This document shows, one piece after another, positions 1 through 7,430 of a stretch of DNA of 30,590 bases (the first letter of the stretch is position 1; the number at the start of each line of letters is the position of its first letter). The translations under genes were made by a program, and so were the position numbers. The notes under the pieces are model-generated. The model had not been told where the DNA came from. It was given only the letters and a program-made list of their open reading frames with translations, and ran no database searches. The stretch is from JAAYHV01 sp035268985 (GTDB taxonomy: Bacteria; Bacillota; Clostridia; Peptostreptococcales; Anaerovoracaceae): positions 1 through 30,590 of the forward strand of contig DATFJV010000051.1 in the NCBI GenBank assembly GCA_035268985.1. The letters are read 5' to 3'.

Positions 1-2
1 GC

Positions 3-182
3 CAATGGGGTGCAGGCGGATATGCTCCATTTGCAATTCTTTGTTGGTTGAATCCACTAGTATCAATCTTCTATGGTTTCACAGGAATCACAATGGAAAA
101 GATGACTGATGAACAGTATGAAAAGATTTTAGAAGAAAGAAAGAAAGAAGCTGAAGAAGCTGCTAAGGCATTAGAAGCTTAA
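3..182 (+). CDS. NhaC-family Na+/H+ antiporter, C-terminal end (partial)
   Basis: Only the last 59 codons are inside the window, and the gene starts upstream. The frame reads QWGAGGYAPFAILCWLNPLVS, then IFYGFTGITMEKM, then a charged tail rich in E and K ending KALEA and TAA. A hydrophobic helix followed by an asparagine-proline turn, YGFTG and a short acidic cytoplasmic tail resembles the C-terminus of NhaC/COG1757 transporters as I remember them. The family would exchange Na+ (or malate/lactate) for protons across the cytoplasmic membrane. The call rests on one helix and a tail, so another multi-helix transporter is possible. Two hairpins follow the stop codon, so it is the last gene of its transcript. 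Confidence 0.5.
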   Translation, partial: QWGAGGYAPFAILCWLNPLVSIFYGFTGITMEKMTDEQYEKILEERKKEAEEAAKALEA

Positions 183-206
183 TCAATTTAAAACAGTTCT
201 ATTATA

Positions 207-246
207 AATGTTGAGGTGACTAGAAAATAGTTATCTCAACATTTTT
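207..246 (+). terminator. Stem-loop terminator after the NhaC-like gene (first)
   Basis: AATGTTGAG...CTCAACATT forms a 16-bp stem, including G-U pairs, around a GAAAA loop. A short T run follows. It lies 24 bases after the stop codon of the upstream partial gene. Confidence 0.7.
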
Positions 247-247
247 A

Positions 248-285
248 CTACTAACCCATTGGATTGCCAATGGGCTAGTTTTTTT
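248..285 (+). terminator. Rho-independent terminator (second, tandem)
   Basis: The arms CTAACCCATTGG and CCAATGGGCTAG pair with one A-C mismatch and are followed by seven T residues. This is the stronger of the two tandem terminators of the plus-strand gene. Confidence 0.8.
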
Positions 286-290
286 CAAAT

Positions 291-320
291 AAAAAGCCTC
301 ACATCAAAGTGAAGCCTTTT
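291..320 (-). terminator. Terminator of the pflB-pflA operon
   Basis: On the minus strand, AGGCTTCAC and GTGAGGCT pair with two G-U wobbles and are followed by TTTTT. It sits 18 bases past the pflA stop codon and faces the plus-strand terminators. Confidence 0.7.
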
Positions 321-337
321 AAAACAATTATGAAGTT

Positions 338-1069
338 TTAAACCGCTACTTTTACTTTTCTCTTCGGAACTTTTATTAAAGTTCTAAGCTCTTCCATCCT
401 ATCTTTTTCCATGGCAGGAGTATCTTTTAATCTATACTCCATGTCCAATTTATTGTATTTGTCTATTGCCATTTTATGATATCCTAAAAGCTCTACTTTA
501 TTCACAGTATTTAAATCAGCAATGAAATCATTTAACTTTTCTATATATTCTTCGCTATCATTGATACCAGGTATTATGACCTGTCTTATCCATACAGGTT
601 TTTTAAGCTCTTTGATATCATCAATTACTTTAAATAAATTTTCTTGGGCACAAGCTGTAATTTCAGCAAATTTATCTGCTTCAGTATGTTTTATGTCTAA
701 TAATACTAAGTCAGACTCCTTTATAACATCAAAGGTGTTTTCATCGTAATAAGTACCACTTGTGTCTATTGCGGATTTTATTCCTTCCATTTTTAGCTTT
801 TTCATTGTTGCTATTAAGAATTCTCCCTGCAGTAGCGGTTCCCCACCAGAAAACGTAACCCCACCGTCATCACCATAATATGATTTGCCTCTTTTTGCCC
901 TATTCACTAGTTCTTCTGAAGTTACTGCAATACCTTGACTCAGTGACCATGAATCCGGATTATGACAATACAAACACCTTGCAGGACATCCTTGCATGAA
1001 AAAAACAGTTCGTATACCTGGCCCATCAACTGACCCAAATGTTTCAATTGAATGTATTTTACCTTTCAT
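338..1069 (-). CDS. pflA: Pyruvate formate-lyase activating enzyme
   Basis: Radical-SAM activase that abstracts hydrogen from the catalytic glycine of pyruvate formate-lyase, using S-adenosylmethionine and a [4Fe-4S] cluster. It acts in the cytoplasm under anaerobic conditions. With the start chosen here the protein is 243 residues, the usual length. The CX3CX2C cluster motif is CPARCLYC at residues 28-35, preceded by the family sequence ETFGSVDGPGIRTVFFMQG. A GGVTFSGGEPLLQ motif typical of glycyl-radical activases follows. The reading frame is open to a GTG at 1090, but GGAGG lies 8 bases before the ATG at 1067-1069, so that ATG is preferred. It lies 60 bases downstream of pflB in the same operon, separated by a perfect palindrome. 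Confidence 0.95.
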   Translation of the reverse strand: MKGKIHSIETFGSVDGPGIRTVFFMQGCPARCLYCHNPDSWSLSQGIAVTSEELVNRAKRGKSYYGDDGGVTFSGGEPLLQGEFLIATMKKLKMEGIKSAIDTSGTYYDENTFDVIKESDLVLLDIKHTEADKFAEITACAQENLFKVIDDIKELKKPVWIRQVIIPGINDSEEYIEKLNDFIADLNTVNKVELLGYHKMAIDKYNKLDMEYRLKDTPAMEKDRMEELRTLIKVPKRKVKVAV

Positions 1070-1092
1070 TTCCTTATCCTCCATAATCACTA

Positions 1093-1118
1093 AATACTCG
1101 GTTATATAACCGAGTATT
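1093..1118. promoter_or_regulatory. 26-bp perfect palindrome between pflB and pflA
   Basis: The 13-base arm AATACTCGGTTAT is followed directly by its exact reverse complement. It lies 11 bases after the pflB stop and about 24 bases before the pflA ATG. It has no T run, so it is not a standard terminator. It could be an mRNA processing or stability hairpin that sets the pflB:pflA ratio, or a protein-binding operator. The first is more likely from its position within the transcript. Confidence 0.7.
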
Positions 1119-1129
1119 CAGATATTCAA

Positions 1130-3361
1130 TTAAACTCTGCCATGGAATGTTCTAGCAATTACTTCCTTTTGGTGCTCTTTAGATAATGAATTAAATCTTA
1201 CTGCATATCCAGAAACTCTTATTGTAAGAGATGGATATTTATCAGGATTTTCATACGCATCTTCTAAAAGTTCTTTATTAAGCACATTTACATTTAAGTG
1301 ATGTGCGCCTTGTCCAAAGTAACCAGAAAGCAATTTAACCAATGTGTCAGTTTGTTCTTCCTCGCTCTTTCCTAAAGTATCAGGCGTTATGCTAAATGTG
1401 TTAGATACACCATCTTGACAGTTTTCCCATACTACCTTAGAAACTGAATTTAATGAAGCTACCGCACCATTTGAATCTCTTTCATGCATTGGGTTTGCTC
1501 CAGGAGCAAAGGCTTCTCCTGATCTTCTTCCATCAGGCGTATTACCAGTCTTTTTACCATACATTACATTTGATGTAATTGTAAGTACTGATAATGTATG
1601 TTTAGCATTTCTATAAGTTGGGTGCTTTCTAAGTTCTTCGATAGTTCTCTTCGTAATGTCAACTGCGAATTGGTCAGCTCTATCGTCATCATTCCCGTAT
1701 TTAGGGAAATCCCCTTCTATTCTATAATCAACGATTAATCCATCTTCATTTCTGATAGGATATACATCAGCATGCTTAATGGCTGAAAGTGAATCTGCCG
1801 CTACCGATAAACCCGCTACACCAAAAGCCATTAATCTTCCGATTTCTGAATTTAAGAACGCCATCTGTGATCTTTCATAGTCGTATTTGTCATGCATAAA
1901 GTGAATAATATTCATTATATTTACATATAATTCACATAACCATGCTAGATAAATATTGTATCTTCTCCATGCTTCTTCAAAATCAATCTTGCCATCTGGA
2001 ACAGATTCCATCTGAGGACCTAAATGGGCACCACTCTTTTCATCAATCCCACCGTTTAAAGCAAGTGTTAATATCTTTGCTAAATTACATCTTGCACCAA
2101 AGAATTGCATCTGTTCACCCATTTCAATTGCTGAAACACAACACGCGATTGAGTAATCACCGCCACAAGTAGGTCTCATCAAATCGTCGTTTTCATATTG
2201 TATTGAATCAGTATCAATGGATACCTTTGAACAGAACTTCTTAAAGTTTTCAGGTAAATCCTTTGACCACAATACTGTTAAGTTTGGTTCTGGTGCTGCT
2301 CCTAAGTTATATAGAGTATTTAGTACCCTATATGAATTCTTAGTTACTCTATGCCTACCATCAGACCCTATTCCTCCAATTCCTTCAGTAATCCACATAG
2401 GATCTCCACCGAACAACTCGTTATATTGGCTTGTTCTTAAATGTCTAGCAACTCTTAGTTTAAGAATAAAATCATCCATTATTTCCTGAAGATCTTCTTC
2501 GGAATAATTTCCATTAGCCAAATCTCTTTCAGCATATACGTCAAGGAATGTGGAAGTTCTTCCAAGAGACATTGCAGCCCCATTTTCTTCCTTAATACCG
2601 GCTAAATATGAAAAATAAACCCACTGTACAGCTTCTTTAAAGTCTTTTGCAGGTTTTGAAATATCATAACCATAGCTTTGAGCCATTTTCTTGATTTCTT
2701 TTAAAGCAACTATTTGGTTAGTGATTTCTTCGGCTAATCTGATATTTTCTTCATTCATGATTGATCTACTTGAAATTTCTTCATGGTCTTGTTTCTTCCA
2801 TTCAATTAGTTGATCAATTCCGTAAAGTGCTGTTCTTCTGTAGTCACCAATAATTCTTCCTCTACCGTATGCATCTGGAAGCCCTGTTATAAAACCAAAA
2901 TGTCTAACATCTTTCATCGCTCTTGAATAAGCCTTAAACACACCATCATTGTGCGAAGTTAAATGTTCAAAAGCCTTATCAACATCTGGATTCAATTCTA
3001 CACCAAATTCTTCAACTTCCTGTCTTACCATTTTTATTCCGCCAAATGGACAAAGACCTCTTTTTAATGGCTCATCAGTTTGTAAACCAACAATTATATC
3101 TTTTCCAGAAACTATATATCCAGGCTCAAAAGAATTAATTCTCATTATTTTGCTTGCATCTACCTTTAAAGTTCCACCATTTTTTCTTTCCTGAATCAGT
3201 AAATCTTTAACAACTTCATTGCATTCTTTAGTTCTTTCTGTGGGCCCTGCCAAAAACTCAGCATCCCCTTCGTACTGCTTGTAGTTAAGAGCAATAAAAT
3301 TGTCTATACCAATCTCATTCTCCCATTTTCCGGTATTAAAACCTTCCCATTCTTTTTTCAT
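1130..3361 (-). CDS. pflB: Formate C-acetyltransferase (pyruvate formate-lyase)
   Basis: Glycyl-radical enzyme converting pyruvate and CoA to acetyl-CoA and formate, the main anaerobic route for pyruvate in mixed-acid fermentation. It has 743 residues, normal for PflB. The adjacent catalytic cysteines are Cys407-Cys408 in SIACCVSAIE. The glycine-radical motif RVSGYAVRF is near the C-terminus, with the radical glycine at about 718. RPTCGGDYSIACC and the TPDGRRSGEAFAPGANPMHERD block are also typical of true PFL rather than diol dehydratases or other glycyl-radical enzymes. The ATG has GGAGG six bases upstream. It is the first gene of the pflB-pflA operon, with a leader of roughly 90 nt. Confidence 0.97.
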   Translation of the reverse strand: MKKEWEGFNTGKWENEIGIDNFIALNYKQYEGDAEFLAGPTERTKECNEVVKDLLIQERKNGGTLKVDASKIMRINSFEPGYIVSGKDIIVGLQTDEPLKRGLCPFGGIKMVRQEVEEFGVELNPDVDKAFEHLTSHNDGVFKAYSRAMKDVRHFGFITGLPDAYGRGRIIGDYRRTALYGIDQLIEWKKQDHEEISSRSIMNEENIRLAEEITNQIVALKEIKKMAQSYGYDISKPAKDFKEAVQWVYFSYLAGIKEENGAAMSLGRTSTFLDVYAERDLANGNYSEEDLQEIMDDFILKLRVARHLRTSQYNELFGGDPMWITEGIGGIGSDGRHRVTKNSYRVLNTLYNLGAAPEPNLTVLWSKDLPENFKKFCSKVSIDTDSIQYENDDLMRPTCGGDYSIACCVSAIEMGEQMQFFGARCNLAKILTLALNGGIDEKSGAHLGPQMESVPDGKIDFEEAWRRYNIYLAWLCELYVNIMNIIHFMHDKYDYERSQMAFLNSEIGRLMAFGVAGLSVAADSLSAIKHADVYPIRNEDGLIVDYRIEGDFPKYGNDDDRADQFAVDITKRTIEELRKHPTYRNAKHTLSVLTITSNVMYGKKTGNTPDGRRSGEAFAPGANPMHERDSNGAVASLNSVSKVVWENCQDGVSNTFSITPDTLGKSEEEQTDTLVKLLSGYFGQGAHHLNVNVLNKELLEDAYENPDKYPSLTIRVSGYAVRFNSLSKEHQKEVIARTFHGRV

Positions 3362-3456
3362 TGTGAACCTCCATTTTTTTGCATTTTGTATCGTGTATAC
3401 ATAATCCCCCTGAAAAAAAGTGCCCTACTTGGTCACATATTTCTTTGGACATGTAC

Positions 3457-3485
3457 AATATAACTTAATGTTAATTTAAAGTCAA
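3457..3485 (-). promoter_or_regulatory. Sigma-A-type promoter of pflB-pflA
   Basis: On the minus strand TTGACT (3480-3485), a 17-base spacer, then TATATT (3457-3462). Initiation is expected near 3450, giving a leader of about 90 nt. The leader contains a small inverted repeat TGTAT/ATACA. I saw no complete Rex or FNR site. Confidence 0.75.
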
Positions 3486-3561
3486 ACTTTTTTGCAAGAT
3501 TTTTTGTATTTTTTTGAAAACATTTAAGAATCTAAACCCCTTGATTTTATAGGGCTTTCTT

Positions 3562-5640
3562 TCATTTGTGATAAGTCCTAACTTCATGCTTAAAATTATT
3601 TCTGAATACAGTTTTATCTGGTACTATCACCTTATAGCCACTGTCCTCGCTAGTTCCACAATCAAGCGCCAAATATGATTCATTTTTTCTGTCGATTAGT
3701 TTTTTGTAATTAATATTTTGTCTAATAACCATCAACGGAATCATTCCATGGTCATTATCTGATATTTCTAAGCTTTTTCTAACATTGTTAGCACCCAAAT
3801 CTATAAGCACATCCCTTGTGATAGAATTTACAGCATTAGTACCAAAATCAGCTATTATTTCTTTATCTTTTAAAATATTTTTTGCCTCACTTATATTACC
3901 AAAGCTTCCCACATATATTCTTTTTATCTCATCTACATTTACATTATATTTTACAATACTTTCGTTAGGTAGTAGGTACAAAGAAACATTCTTGTGTTTT
4001 TGGTGAATTTTTTCCCTTTTATCTTTATTAGATTTCATATATTCATGAAATGGTAACAACACATTTATGCCATCTCCAATATTTTTTTCTTCTAAAAATC
4101 CTTCAATTGAATAATAAAGCGCTTCACTTTCTTGCTTAAAATACTTCCCATGCTTTTCTTTATGCTCCAATATTTTTGGCTTGTCCCGTTTATAACTATC
4201 AAGAGTTTTTTCAGTTAGCTTTGCAATGGCATTCCTTCTTAGTTTGTTTATTTCAGATACCTTTATTTGTTCCATTTTGCCATGCACATTGACCTTATCT
4301 ACGGCAAACGGCGTATTGCCCGTCTTCTTCATTTGACACTCAATTTTCCTTAAGTATTCCGAATCAAATTCATTGGCTCCATAAAAATATACATCCATAT
4401 CAATGTTTAGTTTTTTCAAATCCCCTTTGAATGATCCTTCAGCTTTATCATTCAATTTTTTAGAAATAACTCTATATACTTTATCTCTTTTTTTAACCCT
4501 TTCCTTTATGTCCCCGACTTTTATTATGTTAGAACCTATTTCTTCTAGATATGTTACCCTAAAAGATTTATTATTCAAGTTTCTAATTTCTAAAACATCC
4601 CCCATATTTATCTCTTTAGAAACCTTTAGCCTTAATATGCTTCTTTGTTGATCTAAGACCTCTCCTATATATATACCTGTATTTTTAGAAATACTCTTAC
4701 TCATATTATCACCTAAGCCATCAGCATCTTCTGCAAACCCATTCCTGTTAAATATTTGCAGCAACTCTGCTTTATCGCTATCACCGATGGAGCAACTACC
4801 TATTTCATAAAACATATCAATATATTTTCTATAAATTCTTGTTACAGTAGCTACATATTCTGGGGATTTTAGCCTTCCCTCTATTTTAAGGGATTTAACT
4901 TTACCATTAATCAATTCACCTATATGATCAATTAAACATAAGTCCTTAGTACTTAATGGATATGCATTATCATCAACCATCTCTCCATTTTCATATAAAC
5001 ATCTATATGGAAGTCTACAAGGTTGTGCACATAATCCCCTATTTCCACTTCGACCTCCTATATATCTACTTAAATGACATTGACCAGACAAAGAAACACA
5101 AATTGCACCATGGACAAAAATCTCAATGTCTACATCTGACTTTGATGCTATTTCCGTAGCTTCTTTAACCGAAAGTTCGCGACCTAAAACAACTCTATTA
5201 AAACCCAGCTTTTGGGCCGTATCAACGCCGTTATAATCAACAACGCTCCCTTGAGTTGATAAATGCATCTGTAAATCTGGCATATACAAATTAATAAGAC
5301 GCGCTAAACCAAGATCTTGAACTATAACTGCATCTACTCCTATGGAATATATCGCAGCTATATATTCTATGGCCTTTTTCATTTCTTCTTCTAATATTAA
5401 AGTATTAACAGTTATATAAACCTTCACTCCTCTTAAATGGCAATAATCAATTGCATCTTCAATCTCATTGATGTTGAAATTAGATGCTTTCATTCTGGCA
5501 TTAAAAAGATAGCCACCTAGGTATATAGCATCCGCACCGTTATTTACCGCAGCAAAAAGTTGCGCTTGACCGCCAACAGGAACTAAAAGTTCAATTCCTT
5601 TATTTTTATCTCGTTTTAATGTCGCTTCGCATAAAGCCAT
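3562..5640 (-). CDS. Peptidase U32 family protein with DUF3656 (RlhA-like)
   Basis: Member of the U32 'collagenase-like' family, 692 residues from the start used here. The N-terminal half is the U32 barrel: LLVPVGGQAQLFAAVNNGADAIY and the signature EIFVHGAICVSLSGQCHLS, then GGRSGNRGLCAQPCRLPY with the conserved cysteines. The central part fits the DUF3656 domain seen in E. coli RlhA (YdcP), which hydroxylates a cytidine of 23S rRNA. Most U32 proteins studied are tRNA or rRNA modification enzymes rather than proteases, so an RNA-hydroxylation role is inferred. The frame extends 12 codons further up, but those codons run through the arcC terminator hairpin. GGAGA lies four bases before the ATG at 5638-5640, so that start is chosen. 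It follows arcC in the same direction. Confidence 0.85.
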   Translation of the reverse strand: MALCEATLKRDKNKGIELLVPVGGQAQLFAAVNNGADAIYLGGYLFNARMKASNFNINEIEDAIDYCHLRGVKVYITVNTLILEEEMKKAIEYIAAIYSIGVDAVIVQDLGLARLINLYMPDLQMHLSTQGSVVDYNGVDTAQKLGFNRVVLGRELSVKEATEIASKSDVDIEIFVHGAICVSLSGQCHLSRYIGGRSGNRGLCAQPCRLPYRCLYENGEMVDDNAYPLSTKDLCLIDHIGELINGKVKSLKIEGRLKSPEYVATVTRIYRKYIDMFYEIGSCSIGDSDKAELLQIFNRNGFAEDADGLGDNMSKSISKNTGIYIGEVLDQQRSILRLKVSKEINMGDVLEIRNLNNKSFRVTYLEEIGSNIIKVGDIKERVKKRDKVYRVISKKLNDKAEGSFKGDLKKLNIDMDVYFYGANEFDSEYLRKIECQMKKTGNTPFAVDKVNVHGKMEQIKVSEINKLRRNAIAKLTEKTLDSYKRDKPKILEHKEKHGKYFKQESEALYYSIEGFLEEKNIGDGINVLLPFHEYMKSNKDKREKIHQKHKNVSLYLLPNESIVKYNVNVDEIKRIYVGSFGNISEAKNILKDKEIIADFGTNAVNSITRDVLIDLGANNVRKSLEISDNDHGMIPLMVIRQNINYKKLIDRKNESYLALDCGTSEDSGYKVIVPDKTVFRNNFKHEVRTYHK

Positions 5641-5661
5641 AAATTCTCCATTACTACCCTT

Positions 5662-5692
5662 AAAAAATACCGGCAACTTACGAAGCCGGTAT
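5662..5692 (-). terminator. Terminator-like hairpin between arcC and the U32 gene
   Basis: On the minus strand ATACCGGC and GCCGGTAT form an 8-bp stem with a 10-base loop, followed by TTTTTT. It lies 10 bases after the arcC stop and only about 21 bases before the U32 start codon. The U32 gene therefore either depends on read-through or has a promoter I did not recognise. Confidence 0.8.
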
Positions 5693-5702
5693 ATATGTCC
5701 TA

Positions 5703-6647
5703 CTATTTGTTTGTAATCACTGTACCCGTCTTTCCTTCTAATGCATCTACTGCCTTATCTAACGATGTTATTATTGCTTTTTTATCCGGATTATTTTCTA
5801 CAAACTTCATGGCCGCCTTAATCTTAGGAAGCATGCTTCCAGGAGCAAAATGGCCTTCATCCACATATTGTTGCGCTTTTTCCAAATTTAAATTAGTCAA
5901 GTTTTCTTGGTTCGGCTTATTAAAGTTAATCGCAACCTGTTCTACTTCAGTTAAGATCATAAGATAATCTGCTTCAATTTTTTCTGCCAATAATTCAGCT
6001 GCAAAATCCTTATCAATTACTGCAGGTACACCCTCTAATTGACCATCTTCATGCCTAAATACAGGGATTCCTCCACCACCACAAGAAATTACAATTGATG
6101 AATCCCAAAGTCTCCTAACAGCATCGATTTCAACGATGTCTTCAGGTATTGGAGATGCAACAACTCTTCTAAATCCTCTGCCTGAATCTTCTTTCATAAC
6201 AAAACCTTTTTCAGCTTCCATAGCTTTTGCTTCTTCTTCGCTATAGAATGGACCAATGGGCTTAGTTGGGTTTTTAAATCCTGGGTCATTCTTATCAACT
6301 ACAACCTGAGTCGCTACTGTAAGAGCTGGTACATTTCTGTTTCTCTTAGCTAGTGCATAAACTAAAGCTTGTTGTAGATGATATCCTATGTATCCTTGTG
6401 ACATAGCTCCACAAACATCGAACGGCATCGCAGGAGTTACATCCTTTGCCGTTTCAGAAGCCAAAAGGATCCTACCTACCTGGGGTCCGTTACCATGAAC
6501 TAAACCAATTTCATATCCCATACAACTAATTTCTGCAACATATTCACACGTCTTTTTAACAACTTCCAATTGAGCTTCAGCTGTAGCTTCGCCTTTACCA
6601 GACTGTAAAGCATTACCACCTAAAGCTATTACAATTTTCTCTGCCAT
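5703..6647 (-). CDS. arcC: Carbamate kinase
   Basis: Transfers phosphate from carbamoyl phosphate to ADP, giving ATP, CO2 and ammonia. This is the last step of arginine-deiminase, agmatine or allantoin/purine fermentation. It has 314 residues, the typical length. Family motifs are KIVIALGGNALQ at the N-terminus, GYEIGLVHGNGPQVGRIL, SGRGFRRVVASPIP and VISCGGGGIPV. The C-terminal lobe contains DKDFAAELLAEKIEADYLMILTEV. The start ATG has AGGAGA upstream. No arcA (arginine deiminase), arcB (ornithine carbamoyltransferase) or arginine-ornithine antiporter gene is beside it, so the source of carbamoyl phosphate is not shown by the context. It has its own promoter. Confidence 0.95.
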   Translation of the reverse strand: MAEKIVIALGGNALQSGKGEATAEAQLEVVKKTCEYVAEISCMGYEIGLVHGNGPQVGRILLASETAKDVTPAMPFDVCGAMSQGYIGYHLQQALVYALAKRNRNVPALTVATQVVVDKNDPGFKNPTKPIGPFYSEEEAKAMEAEKGFVMKEDSGRGFRRVVASPIPEDIVEIDAVRRLWDSSIVISCGGGGIPVFRHEDGQLEGVPAVIDKDFAAELLAEKIEADYLMILTEVEQVAINFNKPNQENLTNLNLEKAQQYVDEGHFAPGSMLPKIKAAMKFVENNPDKKAIITSLDKAVDALEGKTGTVITNK

Positions 6648-6680
6648 TTCAATCTCTCCTTCTTATATTATTATGGGCAT

Positions 6681-6709
6681 ATTTTATACTATATACACAT
6701 GCAAGTCAA
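6681..6709 (-). promoter_or_regulatory. Promoter of arcC
   Basis: On the minus strand TTGACT (6704-6709), 17 bases, TAAAAT (6681-6686), about 33 bases before the arcC start codon. Confidence 0.6.
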
Positions 6710-6739
6710 CACATTAACTCAAACACTTTCAATTAATTC

Positions 6740-6768
6740 TTTACATCTATCCCCAATTAATGTATAAT
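6740..6768 (+). promoter_or_regulatory. Promoter of the tRNA-Arg gene
   Basis: TTTACA (6740-6745), 17 bases, TATAAT (6763-6768). The -10 ends 17 bases before the mature tRNA 5' end, leaving a short 5' leader for RNase P. Confidence 0.85.
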
Positions 6769-6785
6769 ATTTTTTGCATATATTA

Positions 6786-6862
6786 GCACCTATAGCTCAA
6801 TTGGATAGAGTCGCGCACTACGAATGCGAAGGTTTGGGGTTCGAGTCCCTATAGGTGCACCA
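6786..6862 (+). tRNA. tRNA-Arg (anticodon ACG)
   Basis: A 77-nt cloverleaf can be folded by eye. The acceptor GCACCTA/TAGGTGC is perfect, the D stem is GCTC/GAGT and the T arm is TGGGG-TTCGAGT-CCCTA. The discriminator is A and the CCA end is encoded. The anticodon loop CTACGAA gives ACG, which would be deaminated to ICG by TadA to read CGU, CGC and CGA. The anticodon stem has four pairs, and the outermost position 27-43 is a G-A mismatch. It is a single-gene unit with its own promoter and terminator. Confidence 0.95.
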
Positions 6863-6866
6863 CGCA

Positions 6867-6901
6867 AAAAGCCTTGTTAACCCAGTGTTTTCAAGGCTTT
6901 T
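6867..6901 (+). terminator. Terminator of the tRNA-Arg gene
   Basis: AAAAGCCTTG and CAAGGCTTTT form a 10-bp stem with a 15-base loop, followed by a broken T-rich stretch. It starts five bases after the CCA end. Confidence 0.75.
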
Positions 6902-7382
6902 GTTATGTTTTCAATTATATTTTTAGGTCTCTTTTTTGTGCCTATTCTTCCCATTTGGCCCCTATTATCCCCGTAAGTGTTGTACCTAAATCTAAATTAA
7001 GACAACTTTTTACACATTTTTCTTCTATATATATGCACTTGTTTATATCCCTTTAAGTGAATACTAAAATAGCAACGGACTCGAATCAGCTGCTCAATGA
7101 TATAATGAATTTCTCTACCTCATAACCCCTTAATTACAAAGGTAATGTTCTTTCTGATATTAAAATTCTTTCCTTTAAATATTATACTGTTGGTAAAAGG
7201 TTAGAATTGATTCTTTTCGATTTTTCAATCAAACTGTAATCATAAAAGTTCATTAAAACCCTATTTGTAGACTTTATTTCATAGGTTCAATTAATTAAAG
7301 TACATAATTAATGCGTACCAAGGTAATACTCTCATTATTAATTCCCGAAAGTATATTGACGCTATCCTTGAGGATTTTTTTA
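6902..7382. other. About 480 bp without a recognisable gene
   Basis: This A+T-rich stretch lies between the tRNA terminator and the malQ promoter. Short open segments occur on the minus strand (roughly 6874-7055) in two frames, but each is interrupted by stops and none has a convincing start with a Shine-Dalgarno site. One reads NLDLGTTLTGIIGAKWEE, another MGRIGTKKRPKNIIENITK. They could be the worn-out remains of a gene or chance open frames, and I do not recognise a family. A T-arm-like TTCGAGTCC also occurs on the minus strand near 7080. Confidence 0.4.
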
Positions 7383-7411
7383 TTGACATTAAGCGCTATT
7401 AATAATACATT
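7383..7411 (+). promoter_or_regulatory. Candidate promoter of malQ
   Basis: TTGACA (7383-7388), 17 bases, TACATT (7406-7411). Transcription from it would give a leader of only about a dozen bases, just covering the AGGAGG site. A second candidate, TTGACG (7356-7361) with TTTATT (7379-7384) at 17 bases, would give a longer leader. I cannot choose between them firmly. Confidence 0.4.
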
Positions 7412-7430
7412 TAATTTAGGAGGATATACT

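Noticed and set aside
1942..3194. Plus-strand open frames of 76-90 codons inside pflB
   Set aside because: They lie opposite a firmly identified gene, lack ribosome sites and resemble no family.
3440..3500. Possible Rex-type redox operator over the pflB promoter
   Set aside because: Only a half site (TTAACA) is present; the full TTGTTAA-N4-TTAACAA-like dyad is absent.
6874..7056. 60-codon plus-strand frame starting in the tRNA terminator loop
   Set aside because: It begins in the terminator hairpin, has no ribosome site and shows no protein-like motif.
7070..7095. tRNA T-arm-like TTCGAGTCC on the minus strand near 7080 as an attachment site or tRNA fragment
   Set aside because: It shares only nine bases with the nearby tRNA, is inverted, and has no matching stem, so chance is likely.
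7311..7430. Longer malQ start (40 extra codons)
   Set aside because: The family N-terminus and an AGGAGG site both point to the ATG at 7431, and the extra part covers the promoter candidates.
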